Part shown: positions 19,806-31,480 of the stretch, one piece after another
How positions within the stretch are numbered: position 1 is the stretch's first letter
How the letters are laid out: the number at the start of each line of letters is the position of its first letter
NCBI GenBank assembly: GCA_947646735.1
Contig: CANTFK010000836.1
Coordinates: 233,709-297,708, forward strand
From: Peronospora farinosa
Lineage: Eukaryota; Oomycota; Peronosporomycetes; Peronosporales; Peronosporaceae
DNA: 64,000 nt
Direction: 5' to 3'
Notes under the pieces: generated by a model
What the model was told of the DNA's origin: nothing
What the model saw: only the letters and a program-made list of their open reading frames with translations
The model's database searches: none
Made by a program: the position numbers and the translations under genes

Positions 19806-20291
19806 TTGGCGTTGATTTTGTGATGAATACTTACTGATTCGTCGTGTATACTCCTTGTACATACGACTACTATAGGCCGTACATGGTGAGCATTGGAAAC
19901 CGTAAGTACAATGTGTTCTCGTGCTCACTACAAGATTGTGCTACTGATTTGCGCGGTCGTGGAACCTGCTTCTGCAGATGAATATGGCTACACCAAAGGC
20001 GGGAAGCATGACCTCAGCGGAGGTATGCTGCCATATGGAGGCAGTTTTAACCCTTCGTGGGGAAATTTCGGTGCCGATTCTGGAGGAGAATGTGGAGTGC
20101 CTATGCACCACCGGTGGCACGGTAAGATGTGTTCTTTTTGTCTTGCTTGTGGTGCGATACGATGCTTAACATTTTGTGTGGATCTGATAGTCCCTAAGAC
20201 AGGAAATTGGATTTACTGGTACAGCTTCAATTACGGGGGCATTCATGTAATTCAAATGTAGACTGAGCACAACTGGACCAGAGGATCTGAG
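19806..20291 (+). pseudogene. truncated duplicate of purple acid phosphatase exons 4-6
   Basis: Nearly identical to 22064-22553 of the intact gene. It includes intron ends, the VSIGN exon, the exon encoding the EYGYTKGGKHDLSGG stretch, and the NYGGIHVIQM exon, in which TCG has become a TAG stop. There are no upstream exons and no metal-binding C-terminal exons. It is sandwiched between EMC3 exon 1 and a decayed copy of that exon. Confidence 0.88.
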
Positions 20292-20299
20292 CTACATTA

Positions 20300-20500
20300 C
20301 TCCATTTATATAATCGAGCATTCTCCATTTGCTGCCACGTGCATGAATAGGAGCTGCTCGACACTCGCCACTCCCCGCGAGTGTCGTTTTAAGCAGCAGT
20401 GCAGCGTAGTGGCACACCATGGACAGACATACAAAGATGATGATAATAGACAGCGCAACGCAATCATGGATACTCAAGTCCAGAATGAGCTTTAAGACGC
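20300..20500 (-). pseudogene. decayed duplicate of EMC3 exon 1
   Basis: Minus-strand sequence aligns by eye with EMC3 19449-19597 and its flank (SIHDCVALSIIIIFVCLS against SIRDWVVLPMIIIFGCSA; the block gagctgctcgacactcgcca is identical). The ATG and the donor site are lost. Together with the phosphatase fragment at 19806-20291 it marks one old tandem duplication. Confidence 0.8.
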
Positions 20501-20708
20501 AACTACACTGTCATCGTAACCGATAGGAGACATCTCTAGGTGCTAGAAATGGCTAAGGCTATAACGGTAAATAGGCCAATCTTGTTCTACATACCCCCTC
20601 AATACCAGTATGGTAAATAGATAGTCATTGGCCAAAAGTCGCGCGTATGTTTTTATCCAATCTTGTTCCGTCTGTTTCACGCATTTCATCACATTCAAGG
20701 ACACGGTA

Positions 20709-23147
20709 ATGATGACAGAAAACGATACGTCTGGAAGTTATTGCTGTCTATGGAAGCGTAGAACCGCCTTCGTGACCGTCGCGCTATGTGGTCTGGTTGG
20801 CTTTGTACTAATAGCTTTCTTGGATCTGCCGTGGGAAGTCAAGAGGACCATGCACGTTGTCGACATCGCTAATAGGCTGATTCCGACCAAGAACACCACC
20901 GACGTTGATAATAGGCTGGTTCCAATTAAGAACACCACCGACGTGGCTGATAGGCTGATTCCGACTAAGGACGTTGAAAACTTACTTCCAACCACGAATG
21001 CTAGTAGACTGAATTCAACCAAGGACCTTGTCGAAGTCAAGGAATTCGAATTAAAGACATATCCTCCATTAATTGAAAGTGGCGGAGACGTCGTCGTATC
21101 ATGGGAGAGAAACAACGCGACGACCTTGACAAATCACGATTACGTGACGCTGAGCTGCGGTCCAACGACGGGAGAAGGAGACTATTTCTATAATAAGACG
21201 GTACGCGTGTCCGACCTTTCGGTCAGATTCTCGTCGCTCTACATGATGCGCTGCAATTACACGGCGATCTACTATAATTACGAGGAGATTTCGGGCAAAC
21301 ATAGGGCCATTGCAAAGGTGGAAACAGGAATGAAGGAGCCGGCGGAGACACCCAAGCATGGTCACTTGAGTTTCACGGACGATGAGAAGGCGATGGCAAT
21401 TATGTTTAATTCAGGGACCTCAAAAACACCGATGGTTAAGTATGGGATGAAGCCGGACGATCTCAAGTTTTATGCAACGGGGACGTCCACGACCTACGGT
21501 GCCGATGACATGTGAGTGTTGATATTTGTTTGGAGTGGGAGAGAATGTGATGTCATTTGATACTAAAGTAGATGCTGAAGGTGTCACGCTCCTGCGACCA
21601 CTGTTGGACAGATATATTTCCGTGATCCGGGCTACATGCACACAGTTATCATGACTGATTTGAAGCCCAATACGTACTACTTTTATCAGTACGGCCACGA
21701 AGAGCACGGATTGAGTAAGGTGCATCGATTCAAGTCACGACCTTTGAGTAGCTATAAATATGCAAACTTCATTGCATATGGAGACATGGGAGCGTTCGCA
21801 GCGCCTTTTGGTGGTTCAGAGTCTACTGCTGCTAAAGCTTTAAAGGATGTGGTTGAAGACGAATACGATTCGTTTTTGCTGCACTTTGGCGATATCAGGT
21901 ACGAAAAAGCAAGCACTCTTGTTGCATAACGTTGCTAGAACGGCTAACTCTACCCGTATTTTTAATAACCGATCTATAGTTATGCTCGATCACAAGGCCA
22001 CGTCTGGGATCAATTCTTTCATTTGATCGAGCCGTACGCAACCAGAGTGTGCGTTTTGAAGTTGGCGTTGGCGTTGATTTTGTGATGAATACTTACTGAT
22101 TCGTCGTGTATACTTGCTTTTACATACGACTGCTGTAGGCCGTACATGGTGAGCATTGGAAACCGTAAGTACAATGTGTTCTCGTGCTCACTACAAGATT
22201 GTGCTACTGATTTGCGCGGTCGTGGAACCTGCTTCTGCAGATGAATATGGCTACACCAAAGGCGGGAAGCATGACCTCAGCGGAGGTATGCTGCCATATG
22301 GAGGCAGTTTTAACCCTTCGTGGGGAAATTTCGGTGCCGATTCTGGAGGAGAATGTGGAGTGCCTATGCACCACCGGTGGCACGGTAAGATGTGTTCTTT
22401 TTGTCTTGCTTGTGGTGCGATACGATGCTTAACATTTTGTGTGGATCTGATAGTCCCTAAGACAGGAAATTGGATTTACTGGTACAGCTTCAATTACGGG
22501 GGCATTCATGTAATTCAAATGTCGACCGAGCACAACTGGACCAGAGGATCTGAGCAATACAAGTGGCTTGAGAACGATTTAGAGCAAGTGGATCGTAATG
22601 TTACACCATGGGTGGTGCTAACAGCGCATCGCATGATGGTACGGCATCTTGGATCATACTCTGGCGGATTATCGGCTAATGTTTGTTTTTATTTTCAGTA
22701 CTCGAGCCAGTTGAACATTGAGCCCGATATGGAAGTTTCCTATCATTTTCAAGAAGAAGTTGAAGATTTGATTTACAAGCATCGCGTCAACGTAATGTTG
22801 GTACGTTCATGTGTTGCTGTGGGCCGTCGAAAAATAAGCTTTGCGCTAAGCGTTTATATGATTAGGTCGGCCATGAGCATTCCTACGAACGTACCTGTCC
22901 CGTGTATCGCAAGAAGTGTGTGGAAAACGGAAAGGGCACAGTCCATCTTGTTGTGGGATCCGCTGGATATCCTTTGGGGCCAGATGGATTTTCTTCAAAA
23001 TACGGGAACTACAGTCTTCGTCACGTGAATGAGTACGGATATATTCGCGTCACTTCGAGTCCAAACGACATGCGCTTCCAGTTTGTGCTCGTCGAGAACG
23101 GTAATATTTACGATGAGTTTACCATCACGCCCTGGGAGGACTCGTAG
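20709..23147 (+). CDS. membrane-anchored purple acid phosphatase, eight exons
   Basis: Binuclear-metal phosphoesterase. Exons: 20709-21511, 21581-21898, 21980-22048, 22139-22164, 22241-22384, 22454-22638, 22699-22800, 22866-23147; all splices are GT-AG and in phase, giving 642 residues. Residues about 18-39 form a signal anchor (TAFVTVALCGLVGFVLIAFL), then two to three copies of an ADRLIPTKNTTDV-type unit with N-glycosylation sequons, an Fn3-like N-terminal domain, and the catalytic domain. Metal ligands are visible in GDMG, HFGDISYA, SIGNHE, LTAHR and VGHEHSYER. The type II topology places the enzyme outside the cytosol. The start ATG is one of two adjacent ATGs (20709 and 20712). Confidence 0.92.
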
Positions 23148-23510
23148 ACGATCTAGGGTAGCTGGATGCGTGATCGTCGGCTGCTTATTGTAGGCATTTC
23201 ACTGTGCTTGGCAATGTAGAAAGCTTGTAAGCGATTTAATATTTGTTGTCCATCGTGAACTAGATAAGACTCTGTGCCAACCTTCTCAAAGCGATCAGCT
23301 GTAAATGAAGAAGCAGTCTCAGCGTCGCAAGCACACCATTAACTTGAAAACGAGCGATAGGGCTCAAGACAGAACTCTGTAAGACCAAGAAAAGTTCAGA
23401 GTCAAAGGAGCTGCATAAATTATAGAATGGCGTCCACACTAAAGGTAGGTGGGTCAGCTGTCTGTGAAGACTGGATTAAACTATAATGACGTTCCCTCAA
23501 GTTCTGCTGG
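23148..23510. other. intergenic region
   Basis: About 360 bp between the convergent phosphatase and COX14-like genes. Nothing recognised. Confidence 0.5.
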
Positions 23511-23702
23511 TCAATTTGAGTCCTTATGGTCAGCGTCGCTCTGCTTCTGTGCTGCTGCACTTTCCGCCCGTCGGTCGATGTTACGCTTCACCAACACGCT
23601 GAAGCCTCGCGTTACATCGACAAGCGAAAAGACTGTGGCTAGGATTAGGCCACCCGTCACCGTCTTGTGCAAGATGTCTGCAACCTTGTTTGAGCCGGAC
23701 AT
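23511..23702 (-). CDS. small single-pass membrane protein, COX14-like
   Basis: 63 residues, ATG at 23700-23702. NKVADILHKTVTGGLILATV followed by FSLVDVTRGFSV forms one membrane segment, then a basic-acidic tail (VKRNIDRRAESAAAQKQ). Length and layout (short N-terminus with ADIxxKT, one helix, charged C-terminus) resemble COX14, a cytochrome c oxidase assembly factor of the mitochondrial inner membrane; the resemblance is by eye only. It is divergent from prohibitin 1 with 192 bp between start codons, so a shared promoter is likely. It could also be a lineage-specific micro-protein. Confidence 0.55.
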   Translation of the reverse strand: MSGSNKVADILHKTVTGGLILATVFSLVDVTRGFSVLVKRNIDRRAESAAAQKQSDADHKDSN

Positions 23703-23894
23703 AGTGTCTATAGTTTGGGTGGTCTATTGGTCTGATTGAAATATGTGGTATATCTGTATATGTACTGAAATAACTCGTATAAGTGCGAGATCAGACAGAA
23801 GGAAAAATCCTACAAGATTATACTTGCACATCTCACATCATATTTTACAGGTTATCCATAAAGCCCTCCGAGCCACAAAAACAAATACGAGAAT

Positions 23895-24854
23895 ATGGCT
23901 ACGAGATTTCTTAACCGCGTGGCCAGCATCGGCGCTACTGTCGGCATCGGCGGTTTCTGCCTGCAGGAGTGCATCTATGACGGTGCGTCCTTGTTTTCTC
24001 TATACGTCGTAACCTTTTGTGTCTTCGTAGCCATTTTACAAGCGGCAGGAGAGCGTATGCAAGAAGAGCTACATAGTTGTTAACGGTTTTCTTGTAATGT
24101 TATATCTGATACAGTCGACGGTGGACATCGCGCCGTGATCTTTGATCGTAAAGACGGTATTCTGGATAAGTCTGTGGGCGAAGGCACGCACTTTAAAATC
24201 CCATTCTTCCAGTACCCGACGATCCTAGACGTGCGTTCAAACTATCGCCTTATCAGCTCGCGCACGGGCACGAAGGACTTGCAGAACGTCAACATGTCAC
24301 TGCGTTGCCTGTATCGACCAAATGCCGAGAAGTTGTCGCACATCTATGCCGAGTACGGCGCCGACTACGCCGACCGGATCTTGCCGTCTGTGGGTAATGA
24401 GGTGCTCAAGTCGATTGTGGCCCAATACGACGCCGTGGAGTTGTTGGCTCGCCGTGATCAGGTGTCGCAGCAGATTGCCAAAGAAATGAACGAGCGTTGC
24501 AGCCACTTCTACCTGTTACTAGACGATGTGTCCCTCACGCACCTTGAGTATGGCCCGGAGTTTACACGCGCCGTCGAGTCGAAGCAGGTTGCGCAGCAAG
24601 ACGCTGAACGTCAGAAGTTTGTGGTCATGCGCTCTGAGCAGGAACGCAAGGCCACTGTCATTAAGGCTGAGGGTGAGTCTGAGGCCGCTCGTCTGGTCTC
24701 TGACGCTGTCGCCAAGAGTGGCACTGGTTTCATCGAGGTGCAGCGTATTGATGCCGCTCGAGAGATTGCTGAGACGCTTGCTAAGTCGCGCAATGTCACG
24801 TACCTTCCCAATCAGGATGGTGGTAATGGCGGTGTGCTGCTCGGCCTACAGTAA
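23895..24854 (+). CDS. PHB1: prohibitin 1, two exons
   Basis: Subunit of the ring-shaped prohibitin complex of the mitochondrial inner membrane (m-AAA protease control, cristae integrity). Exon 1 is 23895-23982, intron 23983-24114 (132 nt, gtgcgt...tacag), exon 2 24115-24854; 275 residues, the usual length. The N-terminal hydrophobic stretch (ASIGATVGIGGFCLQ) is the membrane anchor. The PHB/SPFH domain covers about residues 27-190 (GHRAVIFDRKDGI, LRCLYRPNAEKL, GADYADRILPSVGNEVLKSI). A coiled coil follows (SKQVAQQDAERQKFVVMRSE, AEGESEAARLVSDA). Intact. Confidence 0.95.
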
Positions 24855-25206
24855 CGGCGACTGTTTTTTCTGACCAGCGCTTCATTTTCAATGGAATCTT
24901 GATTTTGGTTTAGTCTGCAGAATCTGCTGGGGTTACTGATACAACGATAAAACAGTTGTTGAAACGCTGTTATTTCAATCAAGAAAGCGCTAAATATCTA
25001 CCGCAGATGATTTAACGTTTAATCGCTTAAATGATATAAAGAGAAAAATGTGTAAAAGCAAAAAAAAAGCTGTACTATACCGTTATGTACTCTCTGATGT
25101 ACCGGTACGATTGCAAAATATCCCATAGCAAGATATATTTTACTACCGGTACGAAAAAAGGTAAATTACGGTAAATGATTGTTGCACTAGCTCTTATATA
25201 ACAGTC
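24855..25206. other. intergenic region with A-rich stretch
   Basis: About 350 bp. It holds a ccggtac-type motif twice (near 25102 and 25147) with ggtaaattacggtaaatg downstream, otherwise nothing recognised. It includes the promoter of the gene at 25207. Confidence 0.45.
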
Positions 25207-26781
25207 ATGAGGGTGATCTGCATATCAAATGCTTCTCGCGTCTCATTGAGACTCTCGACGCTACAGCGTGCTCGTCTGCATATGGGACGTGCCACTGGCT
25301 CTGCCACCGCAGACTTCATTCGACGCTCTCCCTTTAATGCTAGCGCATGTCCAAAGCTTCGTATAAGCCCGTCAGGAACCGATGCGCACTGGGTCCATGT
25401 TGGCAAGAGAGGGATTGGGAGCCCCGACCTTTGGGCTAAAGACATGCCTCGCATTGACAATATCAAGACGCTCATGTCTTCGTGCACAAGCAACTTCATA
25501 CAGACCGCTGTGAATCCGCTAAGGACCACGGAATTGGGTGAAAAGAAGGTCAACGTGGAAGCTCTGGTACTGAAGGAGGCCATTGAAGATCTAGAAATCT
25601 CTCGTGAATGTTTTGTAGTGTCTACAATGATTGGTAGCAATGTGGTGGACTCGACCAATCCGGAGACAAATGAAAGATTGACCAGAAAATATGTGGAGAA
25701 GGGGTTGGAAATTACGATGAAGGAGCTGGATGTCGAGACAGTGGACCATGTCGTCTGTCAGATCCCGGACGAATTGGCTGTGCTGCCAGAAAAGCAGAGG
25801 GAGTTGATGGAGAAATTAAGAGCTACGTGTGATGTATTGGAAACGTTGTGCAATCAAGGAAAAGTGCAGAGTTACGGCTTTTCGTTGCCAAGTTTCGATG
25901 TGTCGAGTAAACCACTGGAACAGTTAGTGGAGAAGACGTTTACGCCGTTGTCGGAACAGTTTGGACGATTCGCTTCACTGCAGCTTCCCCAGCATGTAGG
26001 TAGCGCGATTATTCCGCTGCCGGAATGTGTGATGCAATTCCGCGAGGAACGTGAGATGCTTCTTATTGGTGACCGACCAATTGAAGCGATGCTGTCGAGC
26101 GGCAACCCTTTCCATCTTAAGACGTACAACATCATCCCTGGTGAGGATGTGGCGTTGCCACTGAAGTCGGCGTTTAACCTGAGTATTGCTATAGAGAAAA
26201 AGTACATGGAGAAGATTCGGCCAGCGAATGAGCATCTTGATTTGCCACCGGTAGATGATGTGGCGTGGGCGCACATTCTGGCCAACCAGCACAGCCAATT
26301 TGACAATCTTCAGGTCTGGCTGTATGTCCGTGAGACACAAATCTTCCCTCGCTTGAACGCAACCATTAAGCGATTCAACAAGCACAAGGAGACCGAGGAG
26401 CTGGGATTCGCTTACTCGATGGCCTTGAACCAACTGCTGAAATGTTTTACTAGATCGGTCGAGGTAGGTCAATCAATGAACTTCTTCTTGGGGGCTGCGC
26501 ATTCCATTCACTGACACTTTTCTACTATCTGATAGCTGGTAGACGCTGATCGCTCCACAAGACTCATGACTGCGTGGAAGGAAGAAGATGGGTTGCTTCC
26601 GTCGGACAAGATCACTACTGAAGAAGTGGCAGTGATAGCAGCTCTTAGCTCCGGCATGGACATCACTTTACTTGAAGAGCAGCTCCCCGCTTCGTCCTCG
26701 CTTCCTTTCACCCACAAATTCTCCTCGAACCAGTTGCAAAAGATTGCGATGCTAGCGGAGCCACACCTTACCGTTGAATAA
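25207..26781 (+). CDS. aldo/keto-reductase-fold protein, probably organelle-targeted, two exons
   Basis: Exon 1 25207-26463, intron 26464-26535 (72 nt, gtaggt...gatag), exon 2 26536-26781; 500 residues. The N-terminus is basic and Ser/Arg-rich (SNASRVSLRLSTLQRARLHM), like a mitochondrial presequence. From about residue 85 the order of segments follows an aldo/keto reductase barrel: NFIQTAVNP where the family has DTAxxYG, ECFVVSTMIGSNV, LEITMKELDVETVDHVVCQI, and GKVQSYGFSLPSF. The catalytic Tyr of DTAxxYG is not present, so activity is doubtful. Residues from about 300 have no match that I recognise. Same-strand neighbour of prohibitin 1; no operon logic. Confidence 0.7.
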
Positions 26782-27358
26782 GCGGCTAACTCGTTAGCGT
26801 ATTAGCCAACATAGAAATAATTTGTTCAGCTACAGATGACCGCTGTCTCTTTAGTAGAACAACTGAATTGCTCTGACACCTTGAAGACGTCAATTTCGAT
26901 TACATCCAAGCTAAAACAATACACCTGTTCTTCCTAAGCGGGAAGCAAAACTAAGCTGCTTCAGCACGTCGCCGTACCGTAACTCGATTGCATAATAAAG
27001 TATTGTTAAATACACGTGCATGGTCCTTGCCTTTCTGAGTCGCGTAGACTGTTTTGTTGCAATCTTCTATGCTAAGAGCTCTAGTAAGCTAGTACCACGC
27101 CTCTGCTTATACAGGACATTAGCGGGTGCGCACCTTCTGATTTACAAGAATACATTTGCTTAGCTTGACTCAAAGACGACTTCCTACGCTCTCTGAGCTG
27201 TTCCGACTGAGCATAAGCTCATACATGCGGTTAGCAGGTGCACACTACGGAAGCACCACCATTTTGCACCTACGAGGAAGCGGTTCAACCAACTTTTCCC
27301 GCGTGCAATAAGGTAGGTGCTTGCGTAGTGCGTGTCAGCTGAAAAGCGCCCGCCTACG
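26782..27358. other. intergenic region with LTR-like debris
   Basis: No gene. The last 150 bp hold short pieces resembling the 3' part of element C's LTR, partly inverted (cgaggaagcggtt near 27271, and gcccgcctacg just before a primer-site-like cttggtagca at 27359). The alignment is weak. Confidence 0.4.
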
Positions 27359-28269
27359 CTTGGTAGCAATAGTAGTCCTTTCCACGTCCCGTCGCAATGT
27401 GAGCGTGTCAGTGAATATGAGGCTCAAAGTTGATCGGAATCATATCCCCCACCTCTCCGAGCATCATCTGGAGGTTGCTGAGCGTAACGGCTCAAAGACT
27501 TTTTGAGAAATTCGTGGCTAATCTCTTGGTTGTCCACCCTGAGCAACATGTTGCTCAGTAGTAATAGTTTGAGTCTATTGTGCTCGGACAGCAGAGCTGA
27601 GCACATGAATTACTCATGACAGCACGGTCATATGGACTGGCCCTTTTTAAGAAGGTGCCGTCAACTATGTAAGTGGCTATATAAGCTGCCTTGATTGAGG
27701 AGCATCCCACCCAACATGGCCTCGCTGACGGCTTGCAAGCGTTTTCGGCGGATAGCAGCATTCATAAGATGTCTCGCTGCTATGCGCTAGCGCGAAAGTG
27801 CCTAGCAAGTAGACCCTTGGTGCTGAGAACCACCAGTTCCGCTTCAAACACTTACGATTCCTACTGTGGAAGCGCAGTAGAGGCGGCATGCCCTTTCGAC
27901 GTGGACTCTAAATCTACCCCACAATTTGGAGTTGTTAAAATAAGTGGGTAGCATCTGCCGAAAGATCGGTTCTCAACCCTGCTGGTCTATAGCGCTCGAG
28001 TTCAAGGGTATAAGCAGGTGGTGGTTTTCTCGTGTATTATGGGCATCCTATAATATGTAAAACTTGCAGCTTTAAAAAGAGTAGGATCGGTTAAATAGGC
28101 GCTTTGCTAGGAAGGCAAGCAAAAAAATTTGTTTAGCAAATGGTGCGCTAGTGGGATCGGAGGGAGTTCAGATTGACATTTGAGGCAGCAGCGCCTCCAG
28201 CTTTAGTGACTTCTTTTGTATAGAAAATGCCATAGTGCTAGCTATGAAGAATCTGCATAACCTCATTCT
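27359..28269 (+). pseudogene. old Gypsy copy, gag-protease part (interrupted)
   Basis: Starts with cttggtagcaatagtagtcc, the primer-site region of element C, and follows its gag (ggccctttttaagaaggtgcc near 27640; ttgattgaggagca near 27690) and protease (ggtctatagcgctcgagt near 27985; gggatcggagggagttca near 28150) with many stops and indels. Homology ends where a TG-edged repeat starts at 28270, and the RT part resumes at 33827. This is the 5' half of a copy split by a later insertion. Confidence 0.75.
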
Positions 28270-28553
28270 TGTAACGGGCTACTTTGCATATATAACACAA
28301 ACAGAAATAAACAATTGCATATGTAGGCAGGTGCTGTGTCCAAATAGCGTGCACAGTCGTAGCAACTTATTATTGTTTTTTTATTTGGGGCCTAAGGACC
28401 CAATATGAACCAATGACAAATCAACTTGAAAATGAGTGGTTCCCGAAAGGCAGGAACACGGTCTTATTTAGTTTGATGTACAAATCTTCGTAATTACTAC
28501 GAATTAAAAACAAAACAAAAATTAGAGTTGAATTTACTTAATGCATATTACTT
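28270..28553 (+). repeat. left LTR-like repeat of element B
   Basis: Begins TGTAACGGGC like the LTRs of A and C. It shares blocks such as catatataac, gtagcaacttatt, ggggcctaa and aatgagtggttcccgaaa with 33542-33826 in the same order. The right edge is uncertain. Confidence 0.65.
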
Positions 28554-29258
28554 GGGCTTGAGTTTTCATCATGCGTACGTGTAAGCTAGTGACGGACGTG
28601 CTGGTCCCGTTACACCTGGAAGAACGTGGTAGTCCTTCCCCGAGTTGGGGATGAGCGAATCGTCGTATTTTGACGCTCCAGATTTGTTTCTGGAGCACGC
28701 GACCTTCCCCCATCTCACTAATGTTGAATAGGATGCCCTTGATCGCCTCATGGCGATATCAGGAGAGACGTTCGTCACGTCGCTGATGAGATCAGCGACC
28801 CCTGATGGGCAACGTCTCGCCATTCATGAGTATATGTCTTGCGACCATACTGAATTCAATCGGCGAGGTTTAAATCCCTCGTTACCTTCACGGAACGATT
28901 CCGTGAAGATGGAAACCTCCTCCTTCTCAGGAGAAGGTAAAGTCGATTGTCGCTGAATCGATATTTCCAAGAAGTCGACATCGCTATCGCCTTGAGGCTT
29001 TTCAAGGCTCCCTAGGCTTCCCAAGGCTCCTTAGGCAGATGTTGTGGGGAAGTGCCAGGGAAATGGAGGCCCTTCGCAATTGTAACAATAACTGGCGGGA
29101 AGGGTCTCGGTCACTCCCTTAAACGAAAGACAGGGAGTGACCAAGATCTCGAAGTGGTCCGGGGTCCTGAATAAGATAAGGAACAAGGTCGTCCTATATT
29201 GCAAAGCCGGCACAAAACCAGTAGCCCAAAGGTCCAGTGCCATGAAAGTAGTCCAGGC

Positions 29259-29350
29259 ACCCCAAGTGACCGGACGACCAAAGGTGGACCCAGAATCCCA
29301 GGTGACCACCCAAGTGACCGGATGACCCCAGGTGGCCAGGTGACCCAAGG
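29259..29350. repeat. short degenerate minisatellite
   Basis: Imperfect copies of about 17-20 bp around CAAGTGACCGGAYGACC and CAGGTGACC, within the 5' part of element B. It lies next to a second simple stretch (aaggctcccta/ggcttcc, 28990-29035). Confidence 0.55.
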
Positions 29351-29984
29351 TTAAGAAGGTACAAGGCTTCCCTAAAGTCCAGAGCCGGTACAAGTCCCAT
29401 GTCATAGAAGAGCCAGTTGTTCTTTCACAAGTTGACACGTAACACTACCCAGAGAGAAGGGTCAGGGATAGGCAAGAAAAAGCATACAAAGTATAAGATA
29501 AATAAACTCACTCAAATTGCATTACACGTGGCAGCTTTAAGCGCCCCTTCCTAGCTTCTCCGTCGCCTCACCTCTTCCGGGCGGGATACCCTTTGTCCCC
29601 CGACGTCAGCAAGTGTTAGAAGGCTCAAGCTACGCAAGTTGAGCCTCAAGATAGCTGGCCTGAGGTGTCAAGCAAGTGTCAAGACTCTACGACCCGCTAC
29701 AGGAAGCGGTTTCCCTACGGGGAAGAACACAAAGGGGTCCAAGGACCAAGAACAGTCATCCACCAAAGGAGTACATAGTACCAGGTGCATTGCTCTCGAC
29801 TCAGTCGATTGAGCACAAGAAACTCGGTCCCGAGTAAAGCATATCCACTCGGGGACCACCAAGTCCCTCTTTACAAGGATTAAGTCCATAATACTTCTGC
29901 GTCTAACGAGGAGCAAGACCAGCCAAGCCGACGGGTACACAAGGTGAGACCCAAGGTTAACACGACACGGTATCGGCTGGAAGA

Positions 29985-30485
29985 TAAAAAGGAGATGTTT
30001 ACGGTACCCCCTCCGTAAGTCGGCAGTCCGGCGCTGTATGTGTTTGTGGTTCTCTCACGTTGTTTGAGAATCCACTCCACCACAATGTCAACTTCCTCCT
30101 TTCCCGTCTCACGGGGAAAGCCAAGGGATGGGCTCTTGGTAAGCTCGTCGTGGACAAGCACGCGTTCCTCAGCCTGGATGACATCCAAGACGACCTTCGT
30201 CTTGCCTTCTATTCACCGCGAGAGGAGAAATTGGTGCGCTAAGATTCCTTTCTATGGGACAGAGCAAAATGGCGATGCGCGACTACGTGCAAATGGCTCG
30301 GCATCTGGCAGCGTGTATCTTCACACATCCCATGGACATGTACGTGTCTTTTTGGATGGTATGCGTGAGGGGCAGACCCGCTTATCTCTCGAGTGCGCGG
30401 GGCCTACCACATTGGAGGAGGCATTTGCCATTCCCCTTCGTGAGGACTTAGCGGGCACCAAGTCTTATACCTTTATCGCTTTTCT
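29985..30485 (+). pseudogene. element B gag remnant
   Basis: [20 protein letters not shown] and [17 protein letters not shown] match the capsid region of element A by eye. After a stop/frameshift it continues as MRDYVQMARHLAACIFTHPM and FLDGMREGQTRLSLE with PTTLEEAFAI. The frame is broken at least twice. Confidence 0.75.
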
Positions 30486-30489
30486 TCTT

Positions 30490-31480
30490 TTCAGTGTACA
30501 ACTTCGTCGTGCACTACAATCCGGGCAAGAATAATATTCTTTCCGACGCTCTATCACGACGTCCCGACTACAGGATATCAGACTGCGCTGAGTCGTCGCG
30601 TAATTGACGACGAAGAAGATGATGATCAATGTGCGATGTGTGTATCGTTGAATTTATTTCGTGTCATCCCTGAGCTGTGCTTACTCGACAAAATTGTCGC
30701 AGCTTACGAGAATGGTCCAGGTTACGCGTTAATATTGCTTATCTACGCGCTCTTAGTGATTTTACACTGGGAGCTCTATCACGGACCAAGCGTATCATGA
30801 TTAGCAATATATTTGGGATGGAGACGTGTCTGTGCCGCATCGATCAATTCAATTCTCCTCGTATGGTGATCGCCAACGGCATGGATTTGCGTGATAGGAT
30901 CATTCACGAGTATCATGATGCCCCAGCTGGTGGCTACTTAGGCCACAAAAAAATTATCGCGGCTGTGTCTCGGGACTTTTTCTGGCCAAACATGTACAAG
31001 CGCAACTGGATTTTACGTGTGAACTCTGTTAATGAGCGAAGCCAACTCGATCGTTGCAGGCTTCCTTTGATGATTGCGGCTGAGGCCTGGCGCTCAGTTT
31101 CGATGGACTTCATCTTCGGGCTCGCGCCCGATAGTCAAGCTCGTATGGGTATCCTGGTTTTTGTTGACAAATTTAGCAAGATGACACATCTAGTGTCTGG
31201 CCACGCTACGGTCACCGTGACAGAGACCGCTTTATCGTCATTGACGCGGTGTTTGGTCATCATGGCCTTCCAGAATTGATTGTTTCGAACCGTGATCCGC
31301 GATTCACATCCGCATTTTAGACGTCACTGTTCAAGGGTATCGGTACAAAGCTGCAGATATCGACTGCGGCCCACCCGGAAACGAATGGGCAAACCGAGCG
31401 CGTAAACCGGTTCATCGAAGACGTTCTTCGAAGTTATGTTACGTCATTCACAAGTTGAAGTGCATTTTACCACTTTCTGA
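30490..31480 (+). pseudogene. element B RNase H end and integrase
   Basis: YNFVVHYNPGKNNILSDALS is the RNase H C-terminus. Then follow the integrase zinc-binding histidines (HEYHDAPAGGYLGHKK, FFWPNMYKR), the first catalytic Asp (SMDFIFGLAP), the second (VSNRDPRFTS) and HPETNGQTERVNRF with the Glu helix. Stops and frameshifts occur near 31258 and 31318. Confidence 0.8.

Noticed and set aside
22156..23028. A long single plus-strand frame across the phosphatase locus that would make a 290-residue protein
   Set aside because: It reads through introns; the splice sites give a better protein with all phosphatase motifs in order.
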